The translations under genes were made by a program, and so were the position numbers. Positions 63,593 through 64,000 of a DNA stretch of 64,000 bases are shown here, in pieces. The notes beneath the pieces are model-generated. The model had not been told where the DNA came from. It worked only from the letters and a program-made list of their open reading frames with translations, and searched no databases. This DNA comes from DATAEG01 sp963703085. GTDB taxonomy: Bacteria; Actinomycetota; Actinomycetes; Mycobacteriales; Jatrophihabitantaceae. Position 1 is the first letter of the stretch, and every line of letters starts with the position of its first letter. Where the stretch lies: NCBI GenBank assembly GCA_963703085.1, contig OY969789.1, positions 1,860,001 through 1,924,000 on the forward strand, read 5' to 3'.

Positions 63593-64000
63593 ATGGTGGT
63601 GCCGGCCGACGACCCGTTCATCCGGGTACGTGCGGCTCGCGAGCACAACCTGCGCAATGTGTCATTCGCTGCGCCGCGGGACTCGCTGGTCATGTTCACC
63701 GGCGTCTCCGGCTCGGGCAAGTCGTCGCTGGCGTTCGGCACGATCTACGCCGAGGCGCAGCGGCGGTACCTGGAATCGGTGGCGCCCTACGCCCGTCGAT
63801 TGATCGAGCAGGCCGGTGCACCGCGCGTCGAGGCGGTGGACGGCCTGCCCCCGGCGATCGCCTTGCAGCAGCGCCGCGGTGGTGGCGGCGCGCGGTCGTC
63901 GGTAGGCACGATCACGAACCTGTCGAACTCGCTTCGCATGTTGTTCTCCCGGGCCGGCACGTATCCACCGGGCACGCAGCACCGGCTCGACTCGGACTCG
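63593..64000 (+). CDS. UvrA-like ABC excinuclease subunit, 3' end outside the window
   Basis: The first 136 codons run off the window edge. Walker A is GVSGSGKSS (37-45), followed by LAFGTIYAEAQRRYLESVAPY, the UvrA signature, and GLPPAIALQQRRGGGGARSS. The sequence type (class II UvrA, drug-resistance or uvrA2 group) differs from the canonical uvrA start. Canonical zinc-finger region and second ATPase are not visible here. ATG at 63593. Confidence 0.88.
   Translation, partial: MVVPADDPFIRVRAAREHNLRNVSFAAPRDSLVMFTGVSGSGKSSLAFGTIYAEAQRRYLESVAPYARRLIEQAGAPRVEAVDGLPPAIALQQRRGGGGARSSVGTITNLSNSLRMLFSRAGTYPPGTQHRLDSDS

Overview
The window is high-GC actinobacterial chromosome. Its left part is the core block trxA-trxB-murJ-(DUF6049)-NUDIX / pcnA / MFS / ino1-padR / DUF5318-ponA-GT87 / rpsF-ssb-rpsR-rplI-dnaB. 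From memory this is the gene order of Streptomyces and related Actinomycetes near the origin, and parts of it also occur in Mycobacterium. Mycothiol/inositol-type metabolism (Ino1), GTG and TTG starts and GC-rich codon use agree with that. I cannot name the genus; an order such as Frankiales or Jatrophihabitantales is a guess.

Layout. 0-25 kb: housekeeping (thioredoxin system, lipid II flippase, CCA-adding enzyme, inositol phosphate synthase, class A PBP, ribosomal proteins S6, S18 and L9, SSB, replicative helicase). 25-32.5 kb: a patchy accessory stretch with a two-component system whose kinase is frameshifted, a frameshifted FAD oxidase, methyltransferases, a lipoprotein, an XRE/cupin regulator, a duplicated piece of that regulator's promoter and 5' end, and a serine-recombinase relic. 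32.5-38 kb: an ECF (SigE-type) sigma factor with a probable anti-sigma protein, a sortase-type Ig-like surface protein, an MFS exporter and a CGNR regulator. 38-42 kb: a minus-strand envelope/stress cluster (TetR, three small membrane-associated proteins, YihY/BrkB). 42.5-53.3 kb: a B12-binding MerR regulator followed by a [NiFe]-hydrogenase locus of the high-affinity group 1h type (hhyS, hhyL, NifU-Rieske fusion, several conserved proteins of unknown function, maturation protease, hypC, degenerate P-loop protein). 53.3-64 kb: glycosyltransferase, PPOX and PrmC-like enzymes, a drug-efflux MFS/TetR pair with a clear operator, a VOC protein, a metallophosphatase-aminotransferase-DinB group, a badly frameshifted DUF222/HNH (13E12-type) gene, a GNAT enzyme and the 5' end of a uvrA-like gene.

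How parts work together. The hydrogenase locus looks like one compact transcription unit from hhyS to the kinase-like gene, with many 4-base stop/start overlaps. It should let the cell oxidise atmospheric H2, with electrons probably leaving through Fe-S proteins such as the NifU-Rieske fusion. The hypABDEF genes are not in the window. Four genes (pcnA, histidine kinase, FAD oxidase, DUF222/HNH) are broken by single-base indels, nearly all insertions. For pcnA at least this suggests sequence error rather than decay. The least explained parts are the unknown proteins of the hydrogenase locus (48.4-51.9 kb) and the B12-MerR beside them.
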